This document shows, piece by piece, positions 26,636-34,825 of a DNA stretch of 64,000 nucleotides; the stretch's first letter is position 1; each line of letters starts with the position of its first letter. Source of the stretch: Desulfosporosinus fructosivorans (GTDB lineage: Bacteria; Bacillota; Desulfitobacteriia; Desulfitobacteriales; Desulfitobacteriaceae). A program made the position numbers and the translations under genes. The notes under the pieces were generated by a model. That model searched no databases. It was not told the DNA's origin and saw only the letters and a program-made list of their open reading frames with translations. Where the stretch lies: the NCBI RefSeq assembly GCF_004766045.1, contig NZ_SPQQ01000001.1, positions 797,626 through 861,625 of the forward strand. The letters are read 5' to 3'.

Positions 26636-26708
26636 TTCCGCGTCACACCACCTCGGCCATGCGATTGTCGTGGGAGGGTCGCTCATTCACAGATGGAGGT
26701 CATTAGAG

Positions 26709-27461
26709 ATGGAATCAAGACGATTGCAACAGTACATAAGATCTATTGAATTAAATCGAGCGGAAGTTCCATCGTTTACCGAATATCCTTTCAATTTAGC
26801 GGCAATTAGGAATTTAGAAACACTATCATTTCATCCGAAGGTAACATTTATTGTCGGAGAAAATGGTTCTGGGAAGTCAACTATATTGGAATCAATAGCG
26901 GTTTCCTATGGCTTTAATGCCGAAGGAGGAACTAAGAATTTCAATTTTTCATCGAGAGCTACTCATTCGGACTTGAATAAATATATTAGACTTGTCAAAG
27001 GATTGAAAAGACCAGAAGATGGTTTTTTTCTGCGAGCGGAAAGCTTTTATAATTTGGCGACGAATATCGATCAATTGGACGCAGAACCTTCCTTTGGACC
27101 ACCTTTAATCAACTTTTATGGAGGGCGGTCTCTCCATGGACAATCACATGGAGAGTCATTCTTTGCAGTTTTTCAAAACAAATTTCGAGGTAATGGCATA
27201 TATATTCTAGATGAACCTGAAGCAGCTCTATCGCCCTCACGGCAAATGTCAATGATTACGAGAATCCATGAGTTGGTTCAACAAGGGTCGCAGTTTATCA
27301 TAGCAACCCATTCTCCAATCATAATGGCTTACCCCCACGCACGTATATATCAAATTCAAGAGGGCTTTGAAGTAGTAAAATATGAAGAAACTGAACATTA
27401 TCAGATAATGCGAGCATTTATCAACAATACCCAGAAGATGTTAGATATTCTCATGGAATGA
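26709..27461 (+). CDS. Solitary AAA/ABC-type ATPase of unknown function
   Basis: A 250-residue P-loop ATPase of the RecF/SMC-like ABC class. Walker A GENGSGKST, Walker B YILDEPEAALSP and the H-loop-like ATHSPIIMA are clear; the signature region reads HGQSHGESFF rather than LSGGE. No transmembrane part or partner permease is adjacent, so it is not a transporter pair. ATG 26709 with GGAGG about 10 bp upstream is chosen over an upstream ATG without a site. The gene is more AT-rich than recG, 73 bp before it, which hints at later insertion. Function unknown. Confidence 0.85.
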   Translation: MESRRLQQYIRSIELNRAEVPSFTEYPFNLAAIRNLETLSFHPKVTFIVGENGSGKSTILESIAVSYGFNAEGGTKNFNFSSRATHSDLNKYIRLVKGLKRPEDGFFLRAESFYNLATNIDQLDAEPSFGPPLINFYGGRSLHGQSHGESFFAVFQNKFRGNGIYILDEPEAALSPSRQMSMITRIHELVQQGSQFIIATHSPIIMAYPHARIYQIQEGFEVVKYEETEHYQIMRAFINNTQKMLDILME

Positions 27462-27552
27462 GATTTGAATCCTTGGCAAGATTTGCCGGGTATGCTTGTC
27501 TCAAAACAATCAAATAATATAACCAGATTGAAGCAAAGAATTTTTTTGCTCG

Positions 27553-27578
27553 GCAGCAGCGAAGTAGGTCTGCTGCCT
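27553..27578. other. GC-rich hairpin upstream of the spore protein gene
   Basis: GGCAGCAG (27553-27560) pairs with CTGCTGCC (27571-27578) around a 10-nt loop, 30 bp before the spore protein start. It may end the ATPase transcript or shape the spore-gene leader; no T tract follows on the plus strand. Confidence 0.55.
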
Positions 27579-27608
27579 TTACAAATAATATCTGAGGAGG
27601 TGGAAGCT

Positions 27609-27737
27609 TTGGCTAAGACATCGAAACCAATGATCCAACTCACACCAGAATTAGAAAAATTTAAGTATGAGGTTGCTCAAGAGATTGGGATTGCTAATCG
27701 AAAGCACAAAAGTTTTCCCAATACGCCACAAAAATAA
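27609..27737 (+). CDS. Truncated alpha/beta-type small acid-soluble spore protein
   Basis: A 42-residue protein starting at TTG 27609 with AGGAGGTGG 7 bp upstream. Residues around LTPELEKFKYEVAQEIGIAN match the first conserved motif of alpha/beta SASPs, the helix that binds DNA and contains the GPR cleavage site. The second motif (GGxxGGxMVxR-like) is absent; the frame ends after 20 unrelated residues. Full SASPs are about 60-90 residues. It may be a remnant or a minimal variant. It is convergent with gpr, whose product cleaves SASPs. A longer frame from 27465 lacks a ribosome site. Confidence 0.65.
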   Translation: MAKTSKPMIQLTPELEKFKYEVAQEIGIANRKHKSFPNTPQK

Positions 27738-27752
27738 TTTAAAGTAGAAATG

Positions 27753-27780
27753 GGTCAGGTTGGTTAAAACCAACCTGACC
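27753..27780. terminator. Bidirectional terminator between the SASP gene and gpr
   Basis: A perfect 13-bp stem GGTCAGGTTGGTT/AACCAACCTGACC with a 2-nt loop. A second hairpin GAAGACT/AGTCTTC follows at 27791-27817. Both lie between convergent genes. Confidence 0.8.
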
Positions 27781-27883
27781 TATTTCTATTGAAGACTACA
27801 CTTCCTGTGCAGTCTTCAAGGTTCTACCGCGTCCTATCCAAGCTAAGTTGTCTAAGCTGTGCTAAGGCCAAGCCAATTCATCT

Positions 27884-28870
27884 CTATTGTAAATAACGCT
27901 CGTAGTCTGCACGATCAATTCCAGGGTGCAAACTGATCGCCAAAGCACCTGCAATAATTTTAGCAGTTATTTTTATAAGCTCATCAATTTCTTTTGGGGT
28001 AACCATCAGGTTTCCTTGGAATGGGGAAAGCACATTATCAATAATTTTGCTGAATGTTTCAGGTTTAATACCCTTATAAAGCTTATATACGGATGGTGTG
28101 CTTACGAATTGCTCAAAAACTCCTTCAACTGCGTCATGGGCAATCACAAATGCATTAACGACTGTAGGGAGTCCAATGGCAATTACTTTACAGCCCACTG
28201 TTTCTTCATTAATGCCAGCCCGTGGATTTCCAACGCCTGAACCAGGATGAATGCCAGTATCAGCCAGCTGAATACTTGTCCCAACACGTTCCAGTGAGCC
28301 GGCTGCAAGGGCATCGATGGCAATCACCAAATCTGGCTTGACGTGTTCAACGATGCCACGGATAATTTCAGCGGTTTCAATTCCTGTAATCCCTAAAACG
28401 CCTGGGGCAAGGGCGCTCACTTTGCGCATATGACCTTTTAATTCGTCTGGAGTGAGTTGAAATAGATGACGGGTAACCATAGTCTTATTAATGACTTGAG
28501 GACCCAGAGCATCGGGTGTAGCATTCCAGTTACCTAATCCGATTATTAAAATGCTGGCATCTTCTTTAAGATTCATTAGTTCAATTAATTTGTCTGCTAG
28601 TACATGAGTAATGTCTTCATGGATGATATAATTATTTGTTCGGATTTCTGGAGCATCTATGGTAATGTAGTGTCCTTTAGGTTTACTGATCGCTTCGGCT
28701 CCTTCGTCGGTCTGGACGGTAATAGTAGTGACTTTAGCATGTTCAAATTCTTGTTCATCCATTAAGACGCCAGGGATTTCTACACCACTTTCTCCTCGTA
28801 AGAGCTGGTGGGCCTCAACTGCTAAATCGAGTTGTACATTGAGGTGGCGATATAGTTCTGATTTTTTCAT
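27884..28870 (-). CDS. gpr: GPR endopeptidase (spore germination protease)
   Basis: A 328-residue protease that degrades SASPs at germination. The N-terminus reads LNVQLDLAVEAHQL, matching the propeptide junction of Bacillus GPR (cleavage between Asp and Leu of the D-LAVEA segment), so autoprocessing would remove about 14 residues. Other family blocks are VGLGNWNATPDALGP-like GLGNWNATPDALGP, HPGSGVGNPRAGINEETVG and DALAAGSLERVGTSIQL. ATG at 28868-28870 has AAAGGAG upstream; an upstream in-frame start lacks that. It should be expressed in the forespore under sigma G. Its product is presumably active on the neighbouring SASP. Confidence 0.95.
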   Translation of the reverse strand: MKKSELYRHLNVQLDLAVEAHQLLRGESGVEIPGVLMDEQEFEHAKVTTITVQTDEGAEAISKPKGHYITIDAPEIRTNNYIIHEDITHVLADKLIELMNLKEDASILIIGLGNWNATPDALGPQVINKTMVTRHLFQLTPDELKGHMRKVSALAPGVLGITGIETAEIIRGIVEHVKPDLVIAIDALAAGSLERVGTSIQLADTGIHPGSGVGNPRAGINEETVGCKVIAIGLPTVVNAFVIAHDAVEGVFEQFVSTPSVYKLYKGIKPETFSKIIDNVLSPFQGNLMVTPKEIDELIKITAKIIAGALAISLHPGIDRADYERYLQ

Positions 28871-28895
28871 CTTCTTGACTCCTTTAAATGCATTT

Positions 28896-28928
28896 AAAAA
28901 AGTCACTGGGGCTAAAGAGCTCCAGTGA
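28896..28928 (-). terminator. Terminator-like hairpin in the gpr leader
   Basis: On the minus strand TCACTGG (28922-28928) pairs with CCAGTGA (28903-28909), further internal pairing AGCTC...; TTTTTT follows (28896-28901). It stands 26 bp before the gpr start, where no upstream minus-strand gene ends, so it could be an attenuator or the end of a short leader RNA. Confidence 0.6.
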
Positions 28929-28954
28929 TCAGAGAGGAAAAACGAAAGGAAGAG

Positions 28955-28984
28955 TTGGATGGGGGAAGGGCACTCGATGATTCA
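28955..28984 (-). promoter_or_regulatory. Possible sigma-G promoter of gpr
   Basis: TGAATC (28979-28984) and CATCCAA (28955-28961) on the minus strand, spaced 17 bp; compare the sigma-G consensus TGAATA and CATACTA. Weak -10 match; chosen because gpr genes are sigma-G controlled. Confidence 0.35.
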
Positions 28985-29162
28985 TGTTATGTTCATCGCT
29001 TGCAAAATTAGTATTAGCTTAAAAAGATAATGATATACAGGAAAATCTAGGGATTATTTAATCTTTAACGGCTGTGGTATACTTATGAGATTAGATGTCA
29101 ATTATTCAACAATTGTGCTGTAAAGAATATTAAGCTCTGCTATAATGTAATCTGGAGGGTTT

Positions 29163-29714
29163 ATGCGGATTATTGCTGGTGAGATGCGTGGCCGTCTACT
29201 TAAGACGGTAGAAGGAATGCAGACACGCCCGACCTCGGATAAAGTTAAGGGCGCAATTTTTAATAGTTTAGGGAATAAAGTCTTGGATGCGCGTGTCTTA
29301 GACCTTTTTGCTGGAACCGGAAACTTGGCGATCGAAGCACTTTCTCGAGGCTCACGTGATGCGGTGCTGGTCGAAAAGAGTCGTGACGCACATCAGGTAA
29401 TACGGAAAAATATTGAACAAATGGGAGTTGGCCATAAAGCCAAACTTTTGCTGTTGGATGCTTTTAAGTACATAGATAGATACCCTGATGAGGTTTTCGA
29501 CCTTATTTTCCTAGATCCCCCTTATCGGGAGGGACTTGTTTTAAAGGTTATATCGACTTTAAAGGAACACCCTTGTTTAGCAGCAGACGGTGTAATCATT
29601 GCTGAGACAGCTAAGGACGAGGAACTAGATGGTGATATCTATCCGTTCGAAATTCGCAAAACAGGGAAATATGGTGATACTAAGGTATGGTACTTACAGA
29701 GGATGGATGTATGA
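29163..29714 (+). CDS. rsmD: 16S rRNA (guanine(966)-N2)-methyltransferase RsmD
   Basis: A 183-residue SAM-dependent methyltransferase. It starts MRIIAGEMRGRLLKT with TRPTSDKVKGAIFN, has SAM motif LDLFAGTGNLAIEAL and catalytic DPPY (LIFLDPPYREG). Length is typical. ATG follows TGGAGGG; a TATAAT at about 29139-29144 may be its -10 box with a poor -35. The 292 bp between it and gpr hold the gpr leader features only. In Firmicutes rsmD often precedes coaD and ylbJ; coaD is absent here. Confidence 0.94.
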   Translation: MRIIAGEMRGRLLKTVEGMQTRPTSDKVKGAIFNSLGNKVLDARVLDLFAGTGNLAIEALSRGSRDAVLVEKSRDAHQVIRKNIEQMGVGHKAKLLLLDAFKYIDRYPDEVFDLIFLDPPYREGLVLKVISTLKEHPCLAADGVIIAETAKDEELDGDIYPFEIRKTGKYGDTKVWYLQRMDV

Positions 29715-29731
29715 CGAGAGGGAGGATACAA

Positions 29732-30232
29732 GTGGAAAACGATATCATGAGTTTGCTCAATGAAGTGGAAGAAATTATTGATCATGGGACTAAGATCCCG
29801 ATGACTGGGAAAGTTTTAGTTGATGATACTGTGATCTTCGAATTACTGGATCGCGTACGTGCAGCCATGCCTGAGGAGATAACTAATGCTAAATGGGTCT
29901 TAAAGGAACGGCAACGAATCTTAGATGAAGCACAAGTGGAAGCGCAGAAACTAATGGAACAAGGAAAAACATACGTTGATAAGATGGCTATTGAAAATGA
30001 AGTGGTTAAGCAGGCGCAGATCTACGGAGTAGACATCGTTAGGCAGGCGCAAACATTTGCCCATGATGTAAAAAGTGGTGCCGTTCAATATGCTGATGAA
30101 ATGCTCCAACATGTTGAGAAGAGTTTGTACGAAACGCTTCAGTCCCTTCGGAATAATCGAGAGGAACTAAAGGGGTTAGCCAAAGAAGACCGTGATAAAA
30201 CAGGTAAGCCTGAAAAAGAGAAGGACGAGTAA
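29732..30232 (+). CDS. Coiled-coil protein of unknown function downstream of rsmD
   Basis: A 166-residue, charged, mostly helical protein with no membrane segment. Residues about 30-155 look like a long coiled coil rich in E, K, Q and A (ERQRILDEAQVEAQKLMEQ), somewhat like ATP synthase b subunit or DivIVA stalks. GTG 29732 with GAGGGAGG 6 bp upstream is chosen; it is 17 bp after rsmD. Homologues at this site in Clostridia are often labelled 'ATPase' without support; no P-loop is present here. Possible cell-envelope or division scaffold, unproven. Confidence 0.8.
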   Translation: MENDIMSLLNEVEEIIDHGTKIPMTGKVLVDDTVIFELLDRVRAAMPEEITNAKWVLKERQRILDEAQVEAQKLMEQGKTYVDKMAIENEVVKQAQIYGVDIVRQAQTFAHDVKSGAVQYADEMLQHVEKSLYETLQSLRNNREELKGLAKEDRDKTGKPEKEKDE

Positions 30233-30254
30233 CTTCTTTTTGAACGAGTTGTGG

Positions 30255-30300
30255 GGGCGGTCCTTTTAACATACTTTAAAGTGTGTTAAGAGGACCGCCC
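30255..30300. terminator. Strong bidirectional terminator
   Basis: A near-perfect 20-bp stem: GGGCGGTCCTTTTAACATAC (30255-30274) pairs with 30281-30300 (ends GAGGACCGCCC), 6-nt loop TTTAAA. It separates the convergent rsmD unit and ylbJ. Confidence 0.85.
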
Positions 30301-30316
30301 TAAACACGTTCCTAGA

Positions 30317-31465
30317 TTATCTGGGTTGTCGTACCAAGACGAGAATGAATAGAAGAGTCATGATACCCATAAACATTACAGAACTTGCTTGCCAAGTATT
30401 CCAGAAAACAACGGATGTACTAGGAAATTGAATAGCGATAGTAGAAGTGGGTATCTCCACAAAAGTGAGAAAGACTTGGCTTAGTCCTAGTGCAATGATT
30501 CCTTGAAGTGTTCGAGCAACTACGAATGGAAAGAAACGCAAATCAGTTTCGCTAATAAATCCAGCAACTTGGGCAAATACTGAAAGGCCGCTCCAACCCA
30601 TAAGAAGTGCTAGGAGTGCAACTTGATGATTAAGCTCAGTAACAGCTTGAATTGTCCCTTGACAGCCTAACGTCATCTCAAAAAGACCATTGAAAAAAGC
30701 TTGCAGAATAGGAATTGGGATTGCCTCGATAAACACATGGCTTAGGGTCGCTAGAAATGTGATGACATGCCAGACATTTAAGAGGCGGAGGATCACTGAA
30801 AAAAAGGCCATAAATCCTGCGACCATCAGTACAGTGGTTATACTTTGCTTGATGGCTTCACTAAGGATTTGTCCGAAGGCACGGTTGTCTTTGAATTGAG
30901 CTTCTTTCATCTCTTGCCAAGCTCGTCTGAACGAAGGTAAACGGCTCGATTGTCGCGGACCAGTGGTAACACGGTAATAACGGAAGAGGAAACCGACCAA
31001 CAAATTGGCGAGATAAATAGAACTTGAAAGGATTATTCCGAGTGCGGGTTTACCTAACATGCCAGAGGCAACGGCACCTAGCATAAAGCCGGGACTGGGG
31101 TTATTAGTGAATGCCAAGAGACGTTCTCCTTCTACGCGTGTAATCTCTCCAGCTTTACGAAGCCGGGCGGTTAGTACTGCGCCCATAGGAAAGCCGGACG
31201 TGTAACCCATAGCCACTACAAAGGCCGCCTTGCCAGGCAGGCGAAAAACAGGACGCATGAAGGATTCCAGAAGAACTCCGAGGAAATGGACAAATCCAGC
31301 CGACATGAGGAGTTCGGAAAGAATAAAAAAGGGGAGCAAAGCAGGGAGGACAAACCGCCACCATAAAACCAACCCTTCACCTGCAGAGCTAATAACTTCT
31401 TGGGGATAGATAAACATGCCTAGGGCTAGGAGACCTAAGGCAAAGACTCGAGCAACGGTGGACAT
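30317..31465 (-). CDS. ylbJ: Sporulation integral membrane protein YlbJ
   Basis: A 382-residue membrane protein with about 8-10 segments and nucleoside-transporter-like Gate motifs (FPMGAVLTARLRKAGEI; MLGAVASGMLGKPALGI). In Bacillus ylbJ is a sigma-E gene needed for spore cortex formation. It is divergent from the patatin-like gene, homologous to ylbK, its neighbour in Bacillus. The start is ATG with AAGGTGAT upstream. The transported substrate is not known. Confidence 0.9.
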   Translation of the reverse strand: MSTVARVFALGLLALGMFIYPQEVISSAGEGLVLWWRFVLPALLPFFILSELLMSAGFVHFLGVLLESFMRPVFRLPGKAAFVVAMGYTSGFPMGAVLTARLRKAGEITRVEGERLLAFTNNPSPGFMLGAVASGMLGKPALGIILSSSIYLANLLVGFLFRYYRVTTGPRQSSRLPSFRRAWQEMKEAQFKDNRAFGQILSEAIKQSITTVLMVAGFMAFFSVILRLLNVWHVITFLATLSHVFIEAIPIPILQAFFNGLFEMTLGCQGTIQAVTELNHQVALLALLMGWSGLSVFAQVAGFISETDLRFFPFVVARTLQGIIALGLSQVFLTFVEIPTSTIAIQFPSTSVVFWNTWQASSVMFMGIMTLLFILVLVRQPR

Positions 31466-31549
31466 TACTTATCACCTTCCTACACCTTCCTTCATAATTT
31501 ATATGGAAGAATGCTTGGACCTAGAAGTTGTAGTAGGGAGGAAAATATA

Positions 31550-32314
31550 ATGAGCCTCAAGAGAGGTCTTGTTTTAGGTTCCGGAGGGGCTCGGGGCTTT
31601 GCCCATCTGGGAATATTACAAGTACTCAATGAACAAAAGATAGAGATTGACTTGGTGGTGGGATGTAGTGCAGGAGCGATATTTGGAGCGTTATGGTGCG
31701 CTGGATCGGATCTGTATCGTATTGAACGGCTTTTTACTTATCCTGGATTTGCCAAAAAGTTGATTGACCCTACTGTTTCCAGAGAAGGTTTGATAAAAGG
31801 GGATAAAATTCTTGAATTGATTCGTTTACTGACTAAGGATATGTCGTTTGCAGATTTATTGATTCCCTTAGCTGTTATAGCGACAGATATTGAAACAGGA
31901 GAACTTGTAATTTTTAATGAGGGAAGTGTGGCACAGGCTGTTCGGGCAAGCATTTCTATTCCTGGGTTTATCAAGCCTTATCGTTATCAAGGTCGTCTGC
32001 TCGTTGACGGTGCGGTTAAAACCCGTTTACCAGTAAAGGTTGCACGGAATATGGGGGCGGAGAAAATACTAGCCGTTGATGTTAAAAAAGGGCTAATGAC
32101 TAATCCTTCTAGTGCCATGGATATTTTGCTCCAGTCCATTGAAATTCTCGAAGATGATTTGTTACGTGCGCAGCGCCAAGATGTTGAGTTGCTGATTCAA
32201 CCAGATATCGGACACATTGGCAGTTTTCAGTTCGACCGTGCTGAAGAGGCAATTCGTCTTGGACGGTGCATAGCATTGGCGAAATCTTCTGAAATAAAGA
32301 GATTAACGACGTAA
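31550..32314 (+). CDS. Patatin-like phospholipase family protein (YlbK/RssA type)
   Basis: A 254-residue serine hydrolase fold with the oxyanion loop GSGGARGFAHLG, nucleophile elbow GCSAG (Ser catalytic) and DGA of the Ser-Asp dyad (LLVDGAVKTRLP). Substrate unknown; bacterial relatives may be lipid acyl hydrolases. ATG 31550 follows AGGGAGGAAAA; an in-frame ATG 39 bp upstream lacks a site. It lies next to ylbJ but in the opposite direction. Confidence 0.9.
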   Translation: MSLKRGLVLGSGGARGFAHLGILQVLNEQKIEIDLVVGCSAGAIFGALWCAGSDLYRIERLFTYPGFAKKLIDPTVSREGLIKGDKILELIRLLTKDMSFADLLIPLAVIATDIETGELVIFNEGSVAQAVRASISIPGFIKPYRYQGRLLVDGAVKTRLPVKVARNMGAEKILAVDVKKGLMTNPSSAMDILLQSIEILEDDLLRAQRQDVELLIQPDIGHIGSFQFDRAEEAIRLGRCIALAKSSEIKRLTT

Positions 32315-32317
32315 GGG

Positions 32318-32347
32318 TTGAAAAAACGTGGAATTTTGTGCTACACT
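32318..32347 (+). promoter_or_regulatory. Candidate promoter of ackA
   Basis: TTGAAA (32318-32323) and TACACT (32342-32347) with 18-bp spacing, directly after the patatin gene stop; gives a leader of about 135 nt before ackA. Confidence 0.45.
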
Positions 32348-32486
32348 TAAGGCGACATAATAAAGCATCTGTACTGGGCAAAAATGGAAGCAATAAAAAG
32401 CGAGAAATAGATGTTTTCGGGAACACTATGGTTATTAATACTTAGAATTCTGTGAATTGGGGTAAAAATATAAAGGGGCTAAATAA

Positions 32487-33680
32487 ATGAAAATTCTTGT
32501 TCTTAACTGTGGAAGCTCTTCACTTAAATATCAAGTCATTGATATGGACACTAGGAATCCGATTGCTAAAGGATTGGTAGAGCGTATTGGGCTTGAGGGT
32601 TCAGTTCTTACGCATAGTGCCTTAGCGCGGAAAAAAGAGGTTATTAAGACAGAGATTAAGAACCATACTAAAGCAATCGAGCTTGTACTCAAGCAATTGG
32701 TAGATCCCGAGTATGGGGCCCTTAAAGATCTAAAGGAGATCTATGCTGTAGGTCATCGTGTGGTCCACGGGGGCGAGACATTCGCAAAATCTGTAATAAT
32801 CAATCCAACGGTCATGAAAGCTCTCAAAGACTGTATCGAGCTTGCTCCGCTTCACAATCCTCCCAATATCGCTGGAATTAAAGCATGTCAGAAAATGATG
32901 CCTGAAACTCCTCAAGTGGCTGTTTTTGATACGGCTTTCCATCAAACGATTAGTCCTTCTAGTTATATCTACGGATTACCTTATGAGTTTTATGAGAAAT
33001 ACGGGATAAGAAAATATGGCTTCCACGGGACATCCCATAAGTATGTCAGTCAACGTGCTGCAATCCTTCTCAAAAAACCAATTGAAGAGTTGAAAATCAT
33101 TAGTTGTCACCTAGGTAATGGTGCCTCGATTGCGGCTATCCGAGGAGGGAGATCCGTAGATACGTCAATGGGCTTTACTCCTCTAGATGGACTTATGATG
33201 GGGACACGCTCAGGCGCCTTAGATCCGGCAATCGTTACTTACATTATGTGTCGAGAGAACTTTACTGTTGATCAGATGAATGACTTTCTGAATAATAAAT
33301 GTGGCGCTTTAGGGGTTTCAGGGATCAGCAGTGATTTCAGGGACATCGAAGTGGCAGCTAAACAAGGAAATAATCGTGCCCAGCTGGCGTTAGATATTTT
33401 TGATTATGACGTCAAGCAATACATTGGCGCTTATGCCGCTGCAATGGGTGGGGTGGATGCCCTTATATTTACGGCAGGGGTTGGCGAAAATGCCCCAAAT
33501 ACACGAGCATCTATTTGCAAGAATATGGAATTCTTCGGCATAGACCTTGATTTGGAGAAAAACAAGGTCCGGGGCGAAGAAGTGGACGTTGCCAAAACAA
33601 ACTCTCGCTGTCGGGTTCTTGTAATCCCGACAAATGAAGAACTGATGATTGCTTTAGAAACACTTGAATTAACTAAATAG
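32487..33680 (+). CDS. ackA: Acetate kinase
   Basis: A 397-residue cytoplasmic kinase that interconverts acetyl phosphate and acetate with ATP formation, central to fermentative or acetogenic energy yield. Signature 1 is [12 protein letters not shown] at the N-terminus and signature 2 [28 protein letters not shown] and [10 protein letters not shown] are nucleotide-site motifs. Length is normal. pta, the usual partner, is not adjacent. ATG has AAAGGGG upstream. A separate promoter follows at 33736 for the next unit. Confidence 0.97.
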   Translation: MKILVLNCGSSSLKYQVIDMDTRNPIAKGLVERIGLEGSVLTHSALARKKEVIKTEIKNHTKAIELVLKQLVDPEYGALKDLKEIYAVGHRVVHGGETFAKSVIINPTVMKALKDCIELAPLHNPPNIAGIKACQKMMPETPQVAVFDTAFHQTISPSSYIYGLPYEFYEKYGIRKYGFHGTSHKYVSQRAAILLKKPIEELKIISCHLGNGASIAAIRGGRSVDTSMGFTPLDGLMMGTRSGALDPAIVTYIMCRENFTVDQMNDFLNNKCGALGVSGISSDFRDIEVAAKQGNNRAQLALDIFDYDVKQYIGAYAAAMGGVDALIFTAGVGENAPNTRASICKNMEFFGIDLDLEKNKVRGEEVDVAKTNSRCRVLVIPTNEELMIALETLELTK

Positions 33681-33735
33681 TTAGGGCTCAGTGTATTGTC
33701 TCTACGATTGTTCTTGGCCTAGTAAAGAGTTTCCC

Positions 33736-33764
33736 TTGACAAAGAAAAATGTGCCAACTATAAT
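33736..33764 (+). promoter_or_regulatory. Consensus sigma-A promoter of the DUF177-rpmF operon
   Basis: Perfect TTGACA (33736-33741) and perfect TATAAT (33759-33764) with 17-bp spacing, 27 bp before the start codon; the best promoter in the window. Confidence 0.88.
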
Positions 33765-33790
33765 AATGAATGTGTATTGGGGTGGTTAAT

Positions 33791-34300
33791 ATGAAAGTGA
33801 ATGTAGCCGAGGTTCGATACAGCGAAGGTGAAAGTGTCCATTTTGAGCTAATGGAGGATTTTTCTTCCTTTGATTTGGGAACTGAAGCCCTCTCGTTTCA
33901 CGCACCTGTACATGTTCAACTTCAGGTGAACAACACCAACAAAGCGATGCTGGTTTATGGAAACATTCAAACGGAACTTAAAGCGACTTGTGGGCGCTGT
34001 CTGGAAACGTACGTATATCCATTGAGTCTCTCCTTCCAAGACGAATGGGTTTTTCGGGCGCAGGCAACCGAAGATCTGTTAGAATCAGCACTCCTATTGG
34101 ACAAAGATGAGGTCGATATCAAAGAGCGCATCTTTGAACAAATTGTGTTAGCTTTACCTATGAAGTTCATTTGTTCAGCAGAGTGTCAGGGGCTATGCCC
34201 AACCTGTGGTGCGAATCGCAATCTGACTCCGTGTCATTGTGGAGAGGATAACCTTAACCCTCGCTTTGCAGCACTAGGTAAGTGGCAATCCAATGACTAA
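33791..34300 (+). CDS. DUF177 protein (YceD family, 23S rRNA accumulation)
   Basis: A 169-residue protein of the YceD/DUF177 family. Cysteine pairs occur in CGRCL (mid) and in the C-terminal ECQGLCPTCGANRN and CHCG segments, the usual zinc-binding pattern in Firmicute members. It lies directly upstream of rpmF (33-bp gap), the arrangement seen across bacteria; in E. coli the homologue affects 23S rRNA levels. ATG 33791 with GGGGTGG upstream gives the family start MKVNVAEV. Confidence 0.9.
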   Translation: MKVNVAEVRYSEGESVHFELMEDFSSFDLGTEALSFHAPVHVQLQVNNTNKAMLVYGNIQTELKATCGRCLETYVYPLSLSFQDEWVFRAQATEDLLESALLLDKDEVDIKERIFEQIVLALPMKFICSAECQGLCPTCGANRNLTPCHCGEDNLNPRFAALGKWQSND

Positions 34301-34333
34301 TTAATTTTTGAGAACTTAAAGGGGGTGTAATTT

Positions 34334-34513
34334 ATGGGTGTTCCGCAACATCGCCAATCAAAATCCAGAGTACGTAAACGTCGGGCTATGTGGAAACTAA
34401 CTGCACCAAACCACATCGAATGCCCCCAATGCCATAAACCAAAAATGCCTCATTATATCTGCCCTAGCTGTGGGTATTATAATTCTAAGGTAGTTATTGC
34501 TGTCGGGGAATAA
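34334..34513 (+). CDS. rpmF: 50S ribosomal protein L32
   Basis: A 59-residue basic protein (MGVPQHRQSKSRVRKRRAMW...). It has a zinc ribbon with CPQC and CPSC pairs about 13 residues apart. ATG 34334 is preceded by AAAGGGGGTG. Co-transcribed with the DUF177 gene and ended by a strong terminator; in many Firmicutes fapR-plsX follow, as here. Confidence 0.96.
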   Translation: MGVPQHRQSKSRVRKRRAMWKLTAPNHIECPQCHKPKMPHYICPSCGYYNSKVVIAVGE

Positions 34514-34530
34514 GGTTTAGTACGCAAAAA

Positions 34531-34567
34531 CAAAGAACTCTTTTCAAAAGAGTTCTTTGTTTTTTTT
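34531..34567 (+). terminator. Intrinsic terminator of rpmF
   Basis: CAAAGAACTCTTTT/AAAAGAGTTCTTTG stem (34531-34559) followed by eight T (34560-34567). Confidence 0.93.
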
Positions 34568-34654
34568 AGGATACAGTGCAACGCGTCTTGTGTCCTAAGA
34601 GAATATAATACAGGAATGCTCTAATATTCCATCAGCAATCGACAGGGTTATTTC

Positions 34655-34683
34655 TTGAAAAGTGTACCGACATAGTTTATAAT
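34655..34683 (+). promoter_or_regulatory. Sigma-A promoter of the fapR-fab operon
   Basis: TTGAAA (34655-34660) and perfect TATAAT (34678-34683) with 17-bp spacing. Transcription would start near 34690, giving a leader of about 135 nt before fapR. Confidence 0.75.
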
Positions 34684-34700
34684 TGTGACCAGGTCATAAT
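34682..34700. promoter_or_regulatory. Candidate FapR operator overlapping the fapR promoter
   Basis: ATTGTGACCAGGTCATAAT, a 19-bp palindrome with core TGACC-A-GGTCA, overlaps the -10 box and likely start site. FapR operators in Bacillus have the form TTAGTACC-TRGTACTAA, and this site shares the AT arms, spacing and ACC/GGT centre. Position and target gene fit autorepression relieved by malonyl-CoA. Confidence 0.6.
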
Positions 34701-34825
34701 TTTGAAATTCGATTGTTAGTTATACATTTCATGGTTTGACACCTGAATTTAGGACTTCGAAACATGATTTAGTATTTACAATGTTAATCAAGAAACTGTA
34801 ATTAGGATAAGAAATGGTGATATAG

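Noticed and set aside
26709..27461. ABC transporter ATPase
   Set aside because: No permease nearby and no standard LSGGE signature; better left as an unassigned ATPase.
27465..27737. 90-residue version of the spore protein gene
   Set aside because: No ribosome site at 27465 and the added N-terminus resembles no SASP; TTG 27609 has AGGAGGTGG.
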